Positions 50,787 to 61,200 of a stretch of 64,000 bases of DNA are shown one piece after another. The DNA is from Fimenecus sp045545735 (GTDB lineage: Bacteria > Bacillota > Clostridia > Oscillospirales > Acutalibacteraceae), in the NCBI GenBank assembly GCA_045545735.1, contig JAZQBM010000001.1, positions 1-64,000 on the forward strand, given 5' to 3'. Each line of letters opens with the position of its first letter. The stretch's first letter is position 1. The notes beneath the pieces were generated by a model. That model searched no databases. It was not told the origin of the DNA and saw nothing but the letters and a program-made list of their open reading frames with translations. Both the position numbers and the translations under genes were made by a program.

Positions 50787-52388
50787 TTGAATATTCAGGC
50801 AATAAAAAACACAATCGAAAATGGTAACGCTGTGTTAGGTATTGAAATGGGCTCAACACGCATTAAAGCAGTTTTGATTGATGAAAAGCATAATCCTATT
50901 GCACAGGGCAGTCACGGTTGGGAAAATCGTCTTGAAAACGGCGTGTGGACTTACCATTTAGATGATGTCTGGGCAGGACTTCAGGATGCTTATAAAAACC
51001 TTAAAGCAGAAGTAGAAGAGAAGTACGGTGTGAAACTCACGAAACTTAAATCAATGGGCTTTTCGGCTATGATGCACGGTTATCTTCCATTTGATAAAGA
51101 CGGCAAACAACTTGCAGAATTTAGAACTTGGAGAAATACAATTACTGAACAGTCAGCAACTGAACTTACCGAACTTTTTAAGTTCAATATTCCACAGCGT
51201 TGGAGTATTGCTCATCTTTATCAGGCAATTCTCAATGGGGAAAAACATGTTGGCGATATTGATTTTCTCACAACACTTGAAGGTTATGTTCACTGGATGC
51301 TCACAGGTGAAAAAGTAATCGGTATTGGTGAAGCCGCAGGTATGTTCCCAATAGATAGCACAAAGAATTGCTACGACGCAAAAATGGTAGAAGATTTTGA
51401 CATGAAAATTGCGGACAAAGGCTATAATTGGAAATTGCTTGATATTCTTCCTAAAATCCTTGTCGCAGGTGAGAATGCAGGTGTACTTACAAAAGATGGT
51501 GCATTACTTCTTGACCCAACAGGCGAGTTAGAAGCAGGTATTCCGCTTTGCCCACCAGAAGGCGATGCAGGTACAGGAATGGTCGCAACAAATAGCGTTG
51601 CAGTTCGTACGGGCAACATTTCAGCAGGTACATCAATTTTTGCTATGATAGTGCTTGATAAGATGCCCTCAAGCGTTTATACGGAAATTGACATGGTTAC
51701 AACCCCAACAGGTAAGCCTGTTGCTATGGTACATTGTAATACTTGTACATCCGACTTAGATGCTTATGTAAAACTTTTCGCGGAAGTGCTCGCAAATAGT
51801 GGTGTAGAAGTTAATAAGCCTGCACTTTATGATATGCTTTATGCTGAAGCACTTAAAGGCGATGCAGATTGCGATGGTATTGTAAGTTTTAACTATTATT
51901 CAGGCGAGCCGGTAACAGATACTGCCGAGGGCAGACCATTAATGGTAAGAATGCCTGACAGTAAATTCAGCCTTGCAAACTTTATGAGAGCACAACTCTA
52001 CAGTACAATGGCTACTCTTCGTCTTGGTATGAATATTCTTTTTGACAAAGAAAAGGTTGAAATTGAGAAACTTCTCGGTCACGGCGGACTTTTCAAAACA
52101 CCAATTGTAGGTCAAAAACTTATGGCAGGTGCTATGAATACACCTGTAGCAGTTATGGAAACTGCAGGTGAGGGCGGTGCTTGGGGTATTGCACTTCTTG
52201 CAAGTTTTATGGTAAATAAGAGTGATAACGAAACCCTTGAAGCTTACCTTGATAACAAAGTCTTTGCAGACTATAAAGCAAGTGTAATTGAACCTGATAA
52301 AGCAGATGTTGATGGATTTAATGAATATATAAAGAGATATGAGTTAGCAGTTGCAGTCGAAAAATCTGCAATCAACTCTCTTAAATAA
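50787..52388 (+). CDS. FGGY-family carbohydrate kinase (ribulokinase role likely)
   Basis: The 533-residue protein has the FGGY N-terminal ATPase fold (LGIEMGSTRIKAVLIDE; MGFSAMMHGYLPFD) and C-terminal domain (GHGGLFKTPIVGQKLMAGAMN; ETAGEGGAWGIALLASF). It is not the classical AraB but lies immediately ahead of araA and araD, so it most probably phosphorylates L-ribulose. The TTG at 50787 with AAGGAG 9 nt upstream is chosen. The ORF extends to an upstream TTG at 50754 that lacks an RBS. Confidence 0.82.
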   Translation: MNIQAIKNTIENGNAVLGIEMGSTRIKAVLIDEKHNPIAQGSHGWENRLENGVWTYHLDDVWAGLQDAYKNLKAEVEEKYGVKLTKLKSMGFSAMMHGYLPFDKDGKQLAEFRTWRNTITEQSATELTELFKFNIPQRWSIAHLYQAILNGEKHVGDIDFLTTLEGYVHWMLTGEKVIGIGEAAGMFPIDSTKNCYDAKMVEDFDMKIADKGYNWKLLDILPKILVAGENAGVLTKDGALLLDPTGELEAGIPLCPPEGDAGTGMVATNSVAVRTGNISAGTSIFAMIVLDKMPSSVYTEIDMVTTPTGKPVAMVHCNTCTSDLDAYVKLFAEVLANSGVEVNKPALYDMLYAEALKGDADCDGIVSFNYYSGEPVTDTAEGRPLMVRMPDSKFSLANFMRAQLYSTMATLRLGMNILFDKEKVEIEKLLGHGGLFKTPIVGQKLMAGAMNTPVAVMETAGEGGAWGIALLASFMVNKSDNETLEAYLDNKVFADYKASVIEPDKADVDGFNEYIKRYELAVAVEKSAINSLK

Positions 52389-52402
52389 AAGGAGAAATTA
52401 TT

Positions 52403-53881
52403 ATGAGTTTGAAAAATTATGAATTCTGGTTTGTAGTAGGTAGTCAGTTCCTTTATGGTCCTGAAGTTTTAGAAACTGTTGCAGCTCGTGCACAGGAAAT
52501 GGTTGACGAATTAAATAAGTCAGATAAACTTCCTTGCAAAATCGTTTATAAGGTAACTGCAAAAACAAATAAAGAAATTGCAGACGTTTGCCGTGAAGCA
52601 AATTATGATAAAAAGTGTGCAGGTATCATTACTTGGTGTCATACATTCAGCCCATCAAAGATGTGGATTAACGGCTTTGCCAGCTTACAAAAACCTTATT
52701 GCCACCTTGCAACTCAATATAATATTGAAATTCCTAACGACGAAATTGATATGGACTTTATGAATCTTAATCAGGCGGCTCACGGTGACCGTGAACACGG
52801 ATTTATCGCAGCACGTCTTCGTATGCCAAGAAAGGTTATTGCAGGTCATTGGACAAAGGAATCAGTTCGCGAAAGACTTGGCAATTGGATGCGTTCAGCG
52901 GTTGGTGTTGCTGTAAGTAAAGACCTTAAAGTTATGCGTTTCGGTGACAATATGCGTGAAGTTGCAGTTACTGAGGGCGATAAGGTAGAAGTTCAGGCTA
53001 AACTCGGCTGGCAAGTTAATACTTGGGCAGTTGGTGACCTTGTAAAAGAAATGAATGCCGTAACAGATTCTGAAATTGATGCTCTTATGAATGTTTATAC
53101 AGCAGAATATGACATTGCAACAGATAATATCGATGCAATTCGTTATCAGGCTCGTGAAGAAATCGCAATGAAGAAAATGCTTGATGCAGAGGGCTGTATG
53201 GCTTTTTCAAATACATTCCAAGACCTTTACGGTATGGAACAACTTCCAGGTCTTGCAAGTCAGCATCTTATGGCTCAGGGCTATGGCTACGGTGGTGAGG
53301 GCGACTGGAAAGTTGCTGCTATGACTGCTATTATGAAAGCTATGGCAGAGGGCAAAAACGGTGGCACAGGCTTTATGGAAGACTATACATATCATCTCGT
53401 TGAGGGCGAAGAATATAGCCTTGGTGCTCATATGCTTGAAGTTTGTCCTTCAATGGCTGAAGGCAAACCAAGAATTGAAACACATCACCTTGGAATTGGT
53501 ATGAACGAAAAAGACCCTGCTCGTCTTGTTTTTGAAGGTAAAGCAGGTAGTGCTATTGTAGTTAGCCTTGTTGATATGGGCGGTCGTCTTCGACTTATCT
53601 GCCAAGATATCGAGTGCGTTAAACCAATTATGGAAATGCCAAATCTTCCTGTTGCTCGTGTAATGTGGAGAGCAATGCCAGACCTTGAAACAGGTATTGA
53701 ATGTTGGATTACAGCAGGTGGTGCTCACCATACAGTTCTCAGTTACGATGTTACTGCAGAACAAATGAAAGACTGGGCAAATATGATGGATATTGAATTT
53801 GTTCATATCAATAAAGATACAACAGTTGCAGGACTCGAAAAAGACTTGTTTCTTGCTGACCTTGCTTGGAAATTAAAATAA
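52403..53881 (+). CDS. araA: L-arabinose isomerase
   Basis: The 492-residue enzyme converts L-arabinose to L-ribulose. Family features are FWFVVGSQFLYGPEVL at the N-terminus, GIITWCHTFSPSKMWI, HGDREHGFIAARLR, and the metal ligands in GYGGEGDWK and ETHHLGIG. The length is standard (about 495). AAGGAGA precedes the ATG. It sits 14 nt after the kinase and 12 nt before araD. Confidence 0.96.
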   Translation: MSLKNYEFWFVVGSQFLYGPEVLETVAARAQEMVDELNKSDKLPCKIVYKVTAKTNKEIADVCREANYDKKCAGIITWCHTFSPSKMWINGFASLQKPYCHLATQYNIEIPNDEIDMDFMNLNQAAHGDREHGFIAARLRMPRKVIAGHWTKESVRERLGNWMRSAVGVAVSKDLKVMRFGDNMREVAVTEGDKVEVQAKLGWQVNTWAVGDLVKEMNAVTDSEIDALMNVYTAEYDIATDNIDAIRYQAREEIAMKKMLDAEGCMAFSNTFQDLYGMEQLPGLASQHLMAQGYGYGGEGDWKVAAMTAIMKAMAEGKNGGTGFMEDYTYHLVEGEEYSLGAHMLEVCPSMAEGKPRIETHHLGIGMNEKDPARLVFEGKAGSAIVVSLVDMGGRLRLICQDIECVKPIMEMPNLPVARVMWRAMPDLETGIECWITAGGAHHTVLSYDVTAEQMKDWANMMDIEFVHINKDTTVAGLEKDLFLADLAWKLK

Positions 53882-53893
53882 GGGGAATAACCT

Positions 53894-54589
53894 ATGCTTG
53901 AACAGTTAAAAAAAGAAGTCTTTGAGGCAAATATGCTTTTGCCTAAATACGGACTTATTACATTCACTTGGGGTAATGTTTCAGGTGTTGACCGTGAAAA
54001 AGGTTTAATGGTTATTAAGCCATCAGGTGTTGAATATGACACAATGAAGCCTGAAGATATGGTTGTAGTAGACCTTAATACCGGCAAAAAAGTTGAGGGC
54101 GATTTGAATCCTTCTTCTGATACTGATACTCACGTAGCCCTCTATAACGCATTCCCCGATATTAAAGGTGTAGTTCATACTCATTCTCGTTGGGCAACAA
54201 CATTTGCACAGGCAGGGATGGGAATTCCCGCACTCGGCACTACGCACGGTGACTATTTCTACGGTGAAATTCCTTGTACTCGCAAAATGACACCTGCGGA
54301 AATTGGTGGCAAATATGAACTCCAGACAGGTAATGTAATCATTGAAACCTTTAATGATAAAGAGCCGAATGACATTCCAGCAGTCCTTGTTCATAGTCAC
54401 GGTCCGTTCACTTGGGGTACAGACCCACATAATGCAGTTCACAATGCGGTAGTTCTTGAAGAACTAGCATTTATGGCTTGGCATAATATTATGATGAATC
54501 CACAAATAAAGCCAATGCAACAAGAATTGCTCGACAAGCATTATCTACGTAAACACGGTGCAAATGCTTATTATGGTCAAAAGAAATAA
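53894..54589 (+). CDS. araD: L-ribulose-5-phosphate 4-epimerase
   Basis: The 231-residue class II aldolase-fold enzyme has the zinc and substrate motifs NVSGVDRE, SDTDTHVALYNAF, GVVHTHSRWAT and VLVHSHGPFTWG. It gives D-xylulose-5-phosphate for the pentose pathway, completing arabinose catabolism with the two upstream genes. AGGGGAA is the RBS. A strong terminator follows. Confidence 0.95.
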   Translation: MLEQLKKEVFEANMLLPKYGLITFTWGNVSGVDREKGLMVIKPSGVEYDTMKPEDMVVVDLNTGKKVEGDLNPSSDTDTHVALYNAFPDIKGVVHTHSRWATTFAQAGMGIPALGTTHGDYFYGEIPCTRKMTPAEIGGKYELQTGNVIIETFNDKEPNDIPAVLVHSHGPFTWGTDPHNAVHNAVVLEELAFMAWHNIMMNPQIKPMQQELLDKHYLRKHGANAYYGQKK

Positions 54590-54596
54590 AAAAATT

Positions 54597-54626
54597 AACG
54601 GGTACTCAATCGGGTACCCGTTTACT
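54597..54626. terminator. Bidirectional terminator after araD
   Basis: AACGGGTAC and GTACCCGTT form a 9-bp stem with an 8-nt loop. T-rich tracts lie on both strands. Confidence 0.85.
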
Positions 54627-54630
54627 CTTA

Positions 54631-55737
54631 TTATTTAATTATCAGCCATAATCCTAAATTCAATATCAAAAATACAATATTCACAACCGTAAAAGTTAAT
54701 ATGTATTTTCCAGTACCAACTTTTTCTTTTGCAACAAACTTGAATGAAATCAAACTTGCCATTGATGCAATAAGCGTGCCAAGACCACCCAGATTTACAC
54801 CTATAAGCAAATCTCTAGCATTTGCAGTAAATTTTGAAAGCAGAAGTGTTGCAGGTACATTTGAAAATACCTGGCTTGAAACAACACCCACTACAACTTC
54901 ATTGCCGTTTACAACACTTTTCAAAAAGTCACTTATTGGTCTAATTTCACCAAGATTTCCAATGAATATGAATAAAAATACAAAAGTGAAAAGCAAACTG
55001 TAATCAACTTTTAACAACACCTTACGGTCAAGAATTAATACAACTACAATCGTTATTAAAAGCGTGATAACATAAGGAATTACGCGGAATACAGTCAGCA
55101 AAGCTATTATAAATAAAACTGAATATACCCCAATATGTAACTTTGAAAAACTCGTTTTATTATCAGCATTTTGTGTGCCGATTTCACCTTTACCTGTAAA
55201 GAAACAAGAAATCACAATAAGTATAAGCGAAAGTAAAGCGTAGGGGAGTATTGTAACAATAAAATCGCCAATACTCATATCAAATGCCGAGAATAAATAT
55301 AGGTTTTGCGGATTACCGATAGGTGTCAGCATACTACCTAAGTTGGCAGCAACTGTTTCAACTGTCACAATCCATATTAACTTGTCCATTTTGCTTGATA
55401 ACTTTAATGCAGTCACTGTAAACGGCACAAAGGTTATAAGTGCTACATCATTTGTGATTATCATTGACGAGAAAAAGCAAAGCAAACCAAGTATAATTGA
55501 AAGTCCCGCAACACTTTTGACCTTTGAAAGCATTTTTTCAGCAATAAACTTAAAAATTCCCAGTCCATTAAGCCCTGCCATAACAACCATTAAGCAGAAA
55601 AGCAACCCTAAAGTACGAAAATCAATATATTCAAAATATTTAGCACTCGGCACAACAAAAAACGCCGAAACAATAGCCAATATAAATGAAATAATCAACA
55701 CAATTTCATTTTTAACAAATTCTTTAACTTTTGTCAT
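54631..55737 (-). CDS. SLC13/CitMHS-type anion permease
   Basis: The 368-residue membrane protein has about ten hydrophobic segments. It resembles the ion-transporter superfamily (ArsB/NhaD and SLC13): SMIITNDVALITFVPFT, NLGSMLTPIGNPQNLYLF and, in the C-half, SNVPATLLLSKF and GVNLGGLGTLIASMASLI. The two related halves carry the repeated Asn-Asp/Gly signatures expected of hairpin substrate sites. A dicarboxylate or arsenite/anion substrate is possible but unresolved. ATG 55737 follows GTGGTGA. It is convergent with araD. Confidence 0.8.
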   Translation of the reverse strand: MTKVKEFVKNEIVLIISFILAIVSAFFVVPSAKYFEYIDFRTLGLLFCLMVVMAGLNGLGIFKFIAEKMLSKVKSVAGLSIILGLLCFFSSMIITNDVALITFVPFTVTALKLSSKMDKLIWIVTVETVAANLGSMLTPIGNPQNLYLFSAFDMSIGDFIVTILPYALLSLILIVISCFFTGKGEIGTQNADNKTSFSKLHIGVYSVLFIIALLTVFRVIPYVITLLITIVVVLILDRKVLLKVDYSLLFTFVFLFIFIGNLGEIRPISDFLKSVVNGNEVVVGVVSSQVFSNVPATLLLSKFTANARDLLIGVNLGGLGTLIASMASLISFKFVAKEKVGTGKYILTFTVVNIVFLILNLGLWLIIK

Positions 55738-55810
55738 TCTAATCACCACTTTGAGTTATTATATCATTAAAATTCGAAAATTCAAGAATTGCTAATAAAT
55801 AATCGTATTA

Positions 55811-55839
55811 TTGACAAAGAAAAGCTCAAATGATAAAAT
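55811..55839 (+). promoter_or_regulatory. Promoter of tRNA-Ser
   Basis: A perfect TTGACA and TAAAAT are separated by 17 nt, 16 nt before the tRNA. Confidence 0.8.
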
Positions 55840-55855
55840 AAGTGAGTTCAAATAT

Positions 55856-55947
55856 GGAGATGTACCCAAGTGGTTGAAGGGTCCGCACTCGAAATGCGGT
55901 AGGTCGTGAATAGCGACGCAAGAGTTCAAATCTCTTCATCTCCGCCA
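55856..55947 (+). tRNA. tRNA-Ser (CGA anticodon)
   Basis: The acceptor stem GGAGATG pairs with CATCTCC. The anticodon arm CCGCA/TGCGG holds loop CTCGAAA, anticodon CGA. A long variable arm (GGTCGTGAATAGCGACGC) marks tRNA-Ser. The discriminator is G55944 and CCA is encoded. Total 92 nt. Confidence 0.97.
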
Positions 55948-55950
55948 AAA

Positions 55951-55979
55951 AAAGCAGTAGGTTTTGCCTACTGCTTTTG
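55951..55979. terminator. Terminator between tRNA-Ser and the GH43 gene
   Basis: AGCAGTAGG and CCTACTGCT form a 9-bp stem. TTTT follows on the plus strand and TTTTTTT on the minus strand. Confidence 0.85.
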
Positions 55980-55981
55980 CT

Positions 55982-56929
55982 TTATATGTGGTCTTTATAT
56001 CTTTCTGCTGTGATTATTCCGTCTTCAACATTCAATTTACAGATTCTTGCATTTCTCGCATCAAATGCACTTGCGTTTAAGCCGTCATCATAATCACGAG
56101 CGTGGTAAATTGCATACCACTGACCGTCTTCTTTAATCATAGAATGATGTCCTGTGCCTTCTTCAAACTCGTTTGCACTGAGTACAGGATGATATGTGTT
56201 ATCATCAGGGTATTTCTCAAATTTGATTTTTGTAAGGTCAGTTTCATCTGTTTTTGCCCTTGCATAACCTATGTAATAAGTAGGTTGTTCAAAGCAGTTG
56301 CCTGAATACATAAGGTAATGCCAGTCGCCCTCTTTAAAGTAAAAAGCACCCTCAATAGTGTGCCAATGCTGGCCTTTTTTGTAACGGTCACGGCGATAAA
56401 TATCTTCATCAAGTGTTGGCTCAATAACTAAAACAGGATTTCCCGCAGGGGTAAATGGGTCAAGCATTTTGTCAACATAAATGCAAGTGCCAATTCTTTC
56501 ACCCTCAAATCTGTTTTGTGAGTAGAAAAGGAAAAGTCCTGCTTCATTTTTTACAATGTGTGAGTCAATTGAGAATGGGTGTAAAATCTGCTTGGTATCA
56601 GTAAATGGTCCAAGTGGATTATCAGCAACCGACACATGCATAGCCCCTCTGTGACCACCTTTGTCAGGTGTATCATTGTAAATCTCAATGGAGTTATACA
56701 TATAGAACTTGCCGTCGAGTTCTATAACGCTTGGTGCCCAGAAAGAATCGTGATTTGGTACTGTCATTACAACACCGTAATATTCCCAACCATCGAAAAG
56801 ATTGTCTGAATGATAAGCATAAACAGCATCGTGACCTGTAACATAAATATAATATCTGCCATTACTTTTTAATATGTACGGGTCGGCTTGTCCAACATAA
56901 TGTGTTTTATCAACTTTTAATAAGTGCAT
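55982..56929 (-). CDS. GH43-family glycoside hydrolase (arabinofuranosidase/xylosidase-like)
   Basis: The 315-residue five-bladed beta-propeller protein shows the GH43 general base Asp in VGQADPYILKSNGRYYIYVTG, the pKa modulator region SFWAPSVIELDGKFYMYNS, and the acid Glu in HTIEGAFYFKEGDWHYLMYSG. No signal peptide is present, so it acts on imported arabino- or xylo-oligosaccharides. It lies 1.4 kb from araA/araD, fitting arabinan or arabinoxylan use. ATG 56929 with AGAGGGA is used. The 36-residue longer frame has no RBS. Confidence 0.85.
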   Translation of the reverse strand: MHLLKVDKTHYVGQADPYILKSNGRYYIYVTGHDAVYAYHSDNLFDGWEYYGVVMTVPNHDSFWAPSVIELDGKFYMYNSIEIYNDTPDKGGHRGAMHVSVADNPLGPFTDTKQILHPFSIDSHIVKNEAGLFLFYSQNRFEGERIGTCIYVDKMLDPFTPAGNPVLVIEPTLDEDIYRRDRYKKGQHWHTIEGAFYFKEGDWHYLMYSGNCFEQPTYYIGYARAKTDETDLTKIKFEKYPDDNTYHPVLSANEFEEGTGHHSMIKEDGQWYAIYHARDYDDGLNASAFDARNARICKLNVEDGIITAERYKDHI

Positions 56930-56963
56930 AATAGTCCCTCTTGAAACAATAAAGTATAGTAAA

Positions 56964-56992
56964 ATTATATAATGGTGAGGTAAATATTGCAA
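56964..56992 (-). promoter_or_regulatory. Promoter of the GH43 gene
   Basis: On the minus strand TTGCAA and a perfect TATAAT are separated by 17 nt. Confidence 0.65.
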
Positions 56993-57030
56993 GAGAAAAA
57001 CCATATATTTCTTTAACATAATTTGGACTA

Positions 57031-57059
57031 TTAACAATAGTTTAAACCTTTGATATACT
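57031..57059 (+). promoter_or_regulatory. Promoter of the SH3/C39 gene
   Basis: TTAACA and TATACT are separated by 17 nt, just before the frame. It is divergent from the GH43 promoter. Confidence 0.65.
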
Positions 57060-57092
57060 GTGTATGCATATATGCAGAAAGACGAGGTGACT

Positions 57093-58064
57093 ATGAAAAG
57101 ATTAATTTCAATTCTATTAACACTTATTATTACTTTAACAGTACTTGTAATACCAATAAATTCTTATGGGGCTACGTCAACATCACAGGCAGGAATCGTG
57201 TCTGTTTCAAGCGGAAAACTTAATGTTAGAAAATCCGCATCAACGGGCAGTACCGTTCTTGCTTCACTTTCAAAAGGCTCATATGTAACGCTGATTTCAA
57301 AATCAGGTAATTGGTATTATGTTGAGTATGCAGACGGCAAATACGGCTATTGTCATAGTGATTATATTAAACTTGATTCAGGTAAAACTGCAACTGTAAA
57401 AACACAGTCAACTTCACTTAATGTGCGAAGTGGTGCAGGCACAAATTATGCTGTAAAAGATTCTGTGCCAAAAGAGGAGATAGTAATTGTTCTGTCGAAC
57501 TCAAATGGCTGGAGTAAAATTCTTTATAATGGTACAAGAACAGGATATGTAAGTAGTCAGTACTTGTCAACAAGTACAACATCAGCAAGTTATCCAAAAA
57601 TCTCATTGAGTGTTCCAAGTTTTAAACAGACTGATTCTCGTTGGGCAAACGTGAAAATCGGTACATCGGGCAAAACAATTGCTCAAATAGGTTGTGCAAC
57701 AACGGCAATCGCTATGATGGAATCATATCGTACGGGTACAACAATCTACCCTAATGCTATGTCTAAAAAACTTAGTTATACTTCATCGGGCAGTGTTTAC
57801 TGGCCAAGTAACTATACTGCAGTTACAAGCAGTAGTGGGTATTTGAGCAAAATTCATCAGAAACTTAAAGAAGGTAAGCCTATTTTGTTCGGTGCAAAAA
57901 AATCTTCAGGCACTCAACATTGGGTTGTTATTACGGGTTATTCAGGTGGCAGTACATTAACGGCATCGGGCTTTACAATCAACGACCCAGGCTCAAAATC
58001 AAGAACAAATCTTCAACACCTTCTTAATGAATACCCAACATTCTATAAATATTTCTATTATTAA
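57093..58064 (+). CDS. Secreted protein with two SH3b domains and a C39-like peptidase domain
   Basis: The 323-residue protein has a signal peptide (about 1-27, ending INSYGA), two bacterial SH3b repeats (about 35-100 and 105-165; each has LNVR followed by S, G or A), and a C39-like papain fold (about 175-323) with Cys in QIGCATTAIAMM and His in GTQHWVVITGY. It probably binds cell wall through SH3b and cleaves peptides or is an inactive binder. No dockerin or anchor is seen. GAGGTGA precedes the ATG at 57093. The next gene is also secreted. Confidence 0.85.
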   Translation: MKRLISILLTLIITLTVLVIPINSYGATSTSQAGIVSVSSGKLNVRKSASTGSTVLASLSKGSYVTLISKSGNWYYVEYADGKYGYCHSDYIKLDSGKTATVKTQSTSLNVRSGAGTNYAVKDSVPKEEIVIVLSNSNGWSKILYNGTRTGYVSSQYLSTSTTSASYPKISLSVPSFKQTDSRWANVKIGTSGKTIAQIGCATTAIAMMESYRTGTTIYPNAMSKKLSYTSSGSVYWPSNYTAVTSSSGYLSKIHQKLKEGKPILFGAKKSSGTQHWVVITGYSGGSTLTASGFTINDPGSKSRTNLQHLLNEYPTFYKYFYY

Positions 58065-58153
58065 CAAAAATAGACCGTATGTCATATGATGATGTACGGT
58101 TTATTCCCGTTTATAGACAGTTTTTCACCATGTGTCCTATAACTCAAAATCTA

Positions 58154-58182
58154 TTGAAATTCAAAACATTATGTTTTATAAT
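58154..58182 (+). promoter_or_regulatory. Promoter of the dockerin-subtilase gene
   Basis: TTGAAA and a perfect TATAAT are separated by 17 nt, 34 nt before the ATG. Confidence 0.65.
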
Positions 58183-58216
58183 AAACTATATGTTTATTAT
58201 TTTCGGAGGTGTGCAA

Positions 58217-61200
58217 ATGAAAAAAACATTTTCAGTTATTTTATCTTTAATAATTGTTGTATTATCTGTTTCGCAGGGATTTTATGCTTTTGCACAGGAT
58301 AGTGAAAATAAAAAACTTTACAATTTTGCTCAAGAACTTTCACAAATGGTTCGAGAAAATGATAAGAATATTGATGTAGAAGATAATGAGAATATTGAAG
58401 ATTTAGTTGCAAGTGCTGATAAATTTTATGGCAACTCTGTTGAAGTAGATTTTGATGATGGAATTAGTGATGATGCGTTTGCAACTCAGCGATTGATTGT
58501 TAAATCAAAAAAATTAATTGATTATCAAGGTGCGATTGACTGCGTGAGTGGATACAATGACCTTTACATTTTGCAATATGATACTGAGTTTGCCACAAAA
58601 ATAGCATACGATTATTACCTTAATTGTGACCATATTGAATATGTTGAGCCTGATATTATTATGAGCACTCAGGAAATTATTGATGTACCTACAGAAGTTC
58701 CTGATATAGGTGATGTTTCTGAAATGAATGATATTACTGCTGAAGCTATTGAGTGGTTGTCAGAAAAAATTGGCTTTTCAGATATTAAAGATAAACTGGC
58801 AGAGAAAATCCAGGATGATTATATTCTTGTTGCCGTACTTGACAGTGGTGTTGATACAGACCACGAGTATTTTGAAAACAGACTTGTGTATTCAGAGTTT
58901 AATGCAAGTGACACGGGCGAGGCAAATAGTGTTGAAGATGACTATGGTCATGGTACTCACGTTACAGGTATTATTGTTGGTAATACATTAGAGAATGTAA
59001 AGATTAAGCCATATAAAGTTTTAAATGAAAAGGGAAATGGCTCGTTGAGTACCATCTCAATAGCTGTTGATATGGCAGTTGCTGAAGGTGCTGATATTAT
59101 CAATATGAGTCTTTCTGGTCAAGGCGAAAGCCAAAGAATGACTGAAGCAGTAAACAACGCAGTCGCAAATGATGTTAACGTTGTTGTAGCAGCTGGTAAC
59201 AAACATGCTGACCTTGACAATGTTTGTATTTCACCTGCGTGTATAGAATCTGCAATTACAGTAAGTGCTACTGATAAATTTGATAGACTTGCAAGTTTTT
59301 CAAATTATGATGGAACTATTGATATTGCAGCTCCTGGTGAAGATATTAAAAGTTGTTACTTAAATAATACATATACATCGATGAGTGGTACTTCAATGGC
59401 GGCTCCGCAGGTTACTGCAGGACTTGCAATTATTTTGTCAGTATTTGCTGATAAACCTGCAATAGAATGTGAAGAAATGATTAAAGATTTCGCTATTGCT
59501 ATGCATGAAAATGAAGGCGAAAATCATTTCGGCGCAGGTTTATTATTCCTAAAATACTTGTTAGACGGAAAACCCACAACAGTTGAACCTGTTTTCAGCG
59601 TTGACAGTTGCACTTTTACAGAATCATTCAAACTTGAAATTACCTGTCCGGAAAAGGATGCAGATATATATTATCTTATTTACAATACAGGAGATTGGGA
59701 TAATATAAATCTATTTGACGGTTTAGAATATACATCCCCAATTACCATTTCTGTTGATACGAAAATTGCCACTATTGCAATAGGTAAAGGAAAGGCACCA
59801 AGTTCAATTATTATTGCAGAATATGACAGACTCTCAGACTCTGAAGAAAATGATTATGATATAAATATGTTAGGATTTATAACAGGCTATTTCGGAACAG
59901 ATGATGAGCTGGTTATTCCTGAGATAATTAATGGTAAAACAGTTAAAGGTATTGCTTCTAATGCGTTTGAAGGTAATGATTTTGTAAGGACAATTGTTTT
60001 GCCGGATTCAGCAGAAGAAATAAATCTTAATGCTTTTAGCGGTTGTAAAAAACTCGAGTCAATAAGTGGCGACGGAATCGTTGATATTGGTGTAAATGCC
60101 TTTGTGGACTGTGAAAGACTTACAGATTTGGATTTTCCTAATCTTGAAAAGATTGGTGAGTACGCTTTTTCCGGTTCAATGATAAGAGAAATTAGTTTTC
60201 CAAATGTTTTTGATGTAGACATAAACGCTTTCAATGGTTGTAATAAGCTTGAAACTGTTGTGTTACCATCTGTTGAAACAATTAGCATCGGTGCTTTTCG
60301 TGATTGTACTTCTTTAAAGACTGTTGATATTGGTTCTGCTACAAAAGTTGGTGCAAACGCGTTTAGAAATACTGGTATTGAAAAAATTAAGTTAGAAAAT
60401 ATTGAAGAAATAGGGAATTATGCATTTGCTGATAATCCTAATCTTACGGGTGCTTATTTTCCAAATGTAGAATCAACCGGTGCATATGTATTCCAAAATT
60501 GTACTGCTTTGAAGAGTGCATTACTTCCAAAACTTGAAGAAGTAAACAGTAATTTATTTAAGAATTGTTCTGAATTAAAAGTATTATATTTACCATCTGT
60601 AAAAAATGTTGTTAAGAATGGGTTTGCAGGCTCATCAATTGAATATCTAAAATTTGATTGCATAGAAACTATTAGGAGTTTGCCTGATGCTTTGAGTAGC
60701 ATTATTCTTCCAAGCACCTTATCGGAGATTTCGGCATCAGTTCCATCATCTGATTTTTGCGTATATGGTTATCCTGATACATATGCAGAGCAGTATGCAA
60801 ACGATAATAACAAAGCATTTTACTCTGTTCCTGCAATTGTGTACTACTTTGATGATGAAGTTAATGCTGAAGACGGATATATCTTTGTTTATGCACAAGG
60901 TTTCAACTGTACATATCAGTGGTATAAAAATGATTTACTTTCAAATGAAGACGGAACTCTTATTGAAGGTGCTACAAGTTGTGTTTATGTGCCTTCCCGT
61001 GAAGATAAAGCAGAATCATATTATTGTGTAATTACCAGTGATGACGGCATAAATGTTGCTACAATTACAACAAAAACTATTGCTAATGCCCCTGAATATA
61101 AAGATGCTGATTACACGGAATTCTACGCACTTTATGAAGAATATCAACAACTTGACCAAAACCTTTATAAAGATGGTGCATTTGATGAGGTTAATGAATT

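Noticed and set aside
54023..54442. Minus-strand 139-codon frame within araD
   Set aside because: Antisense to a fully conserved gene with no supporting features.
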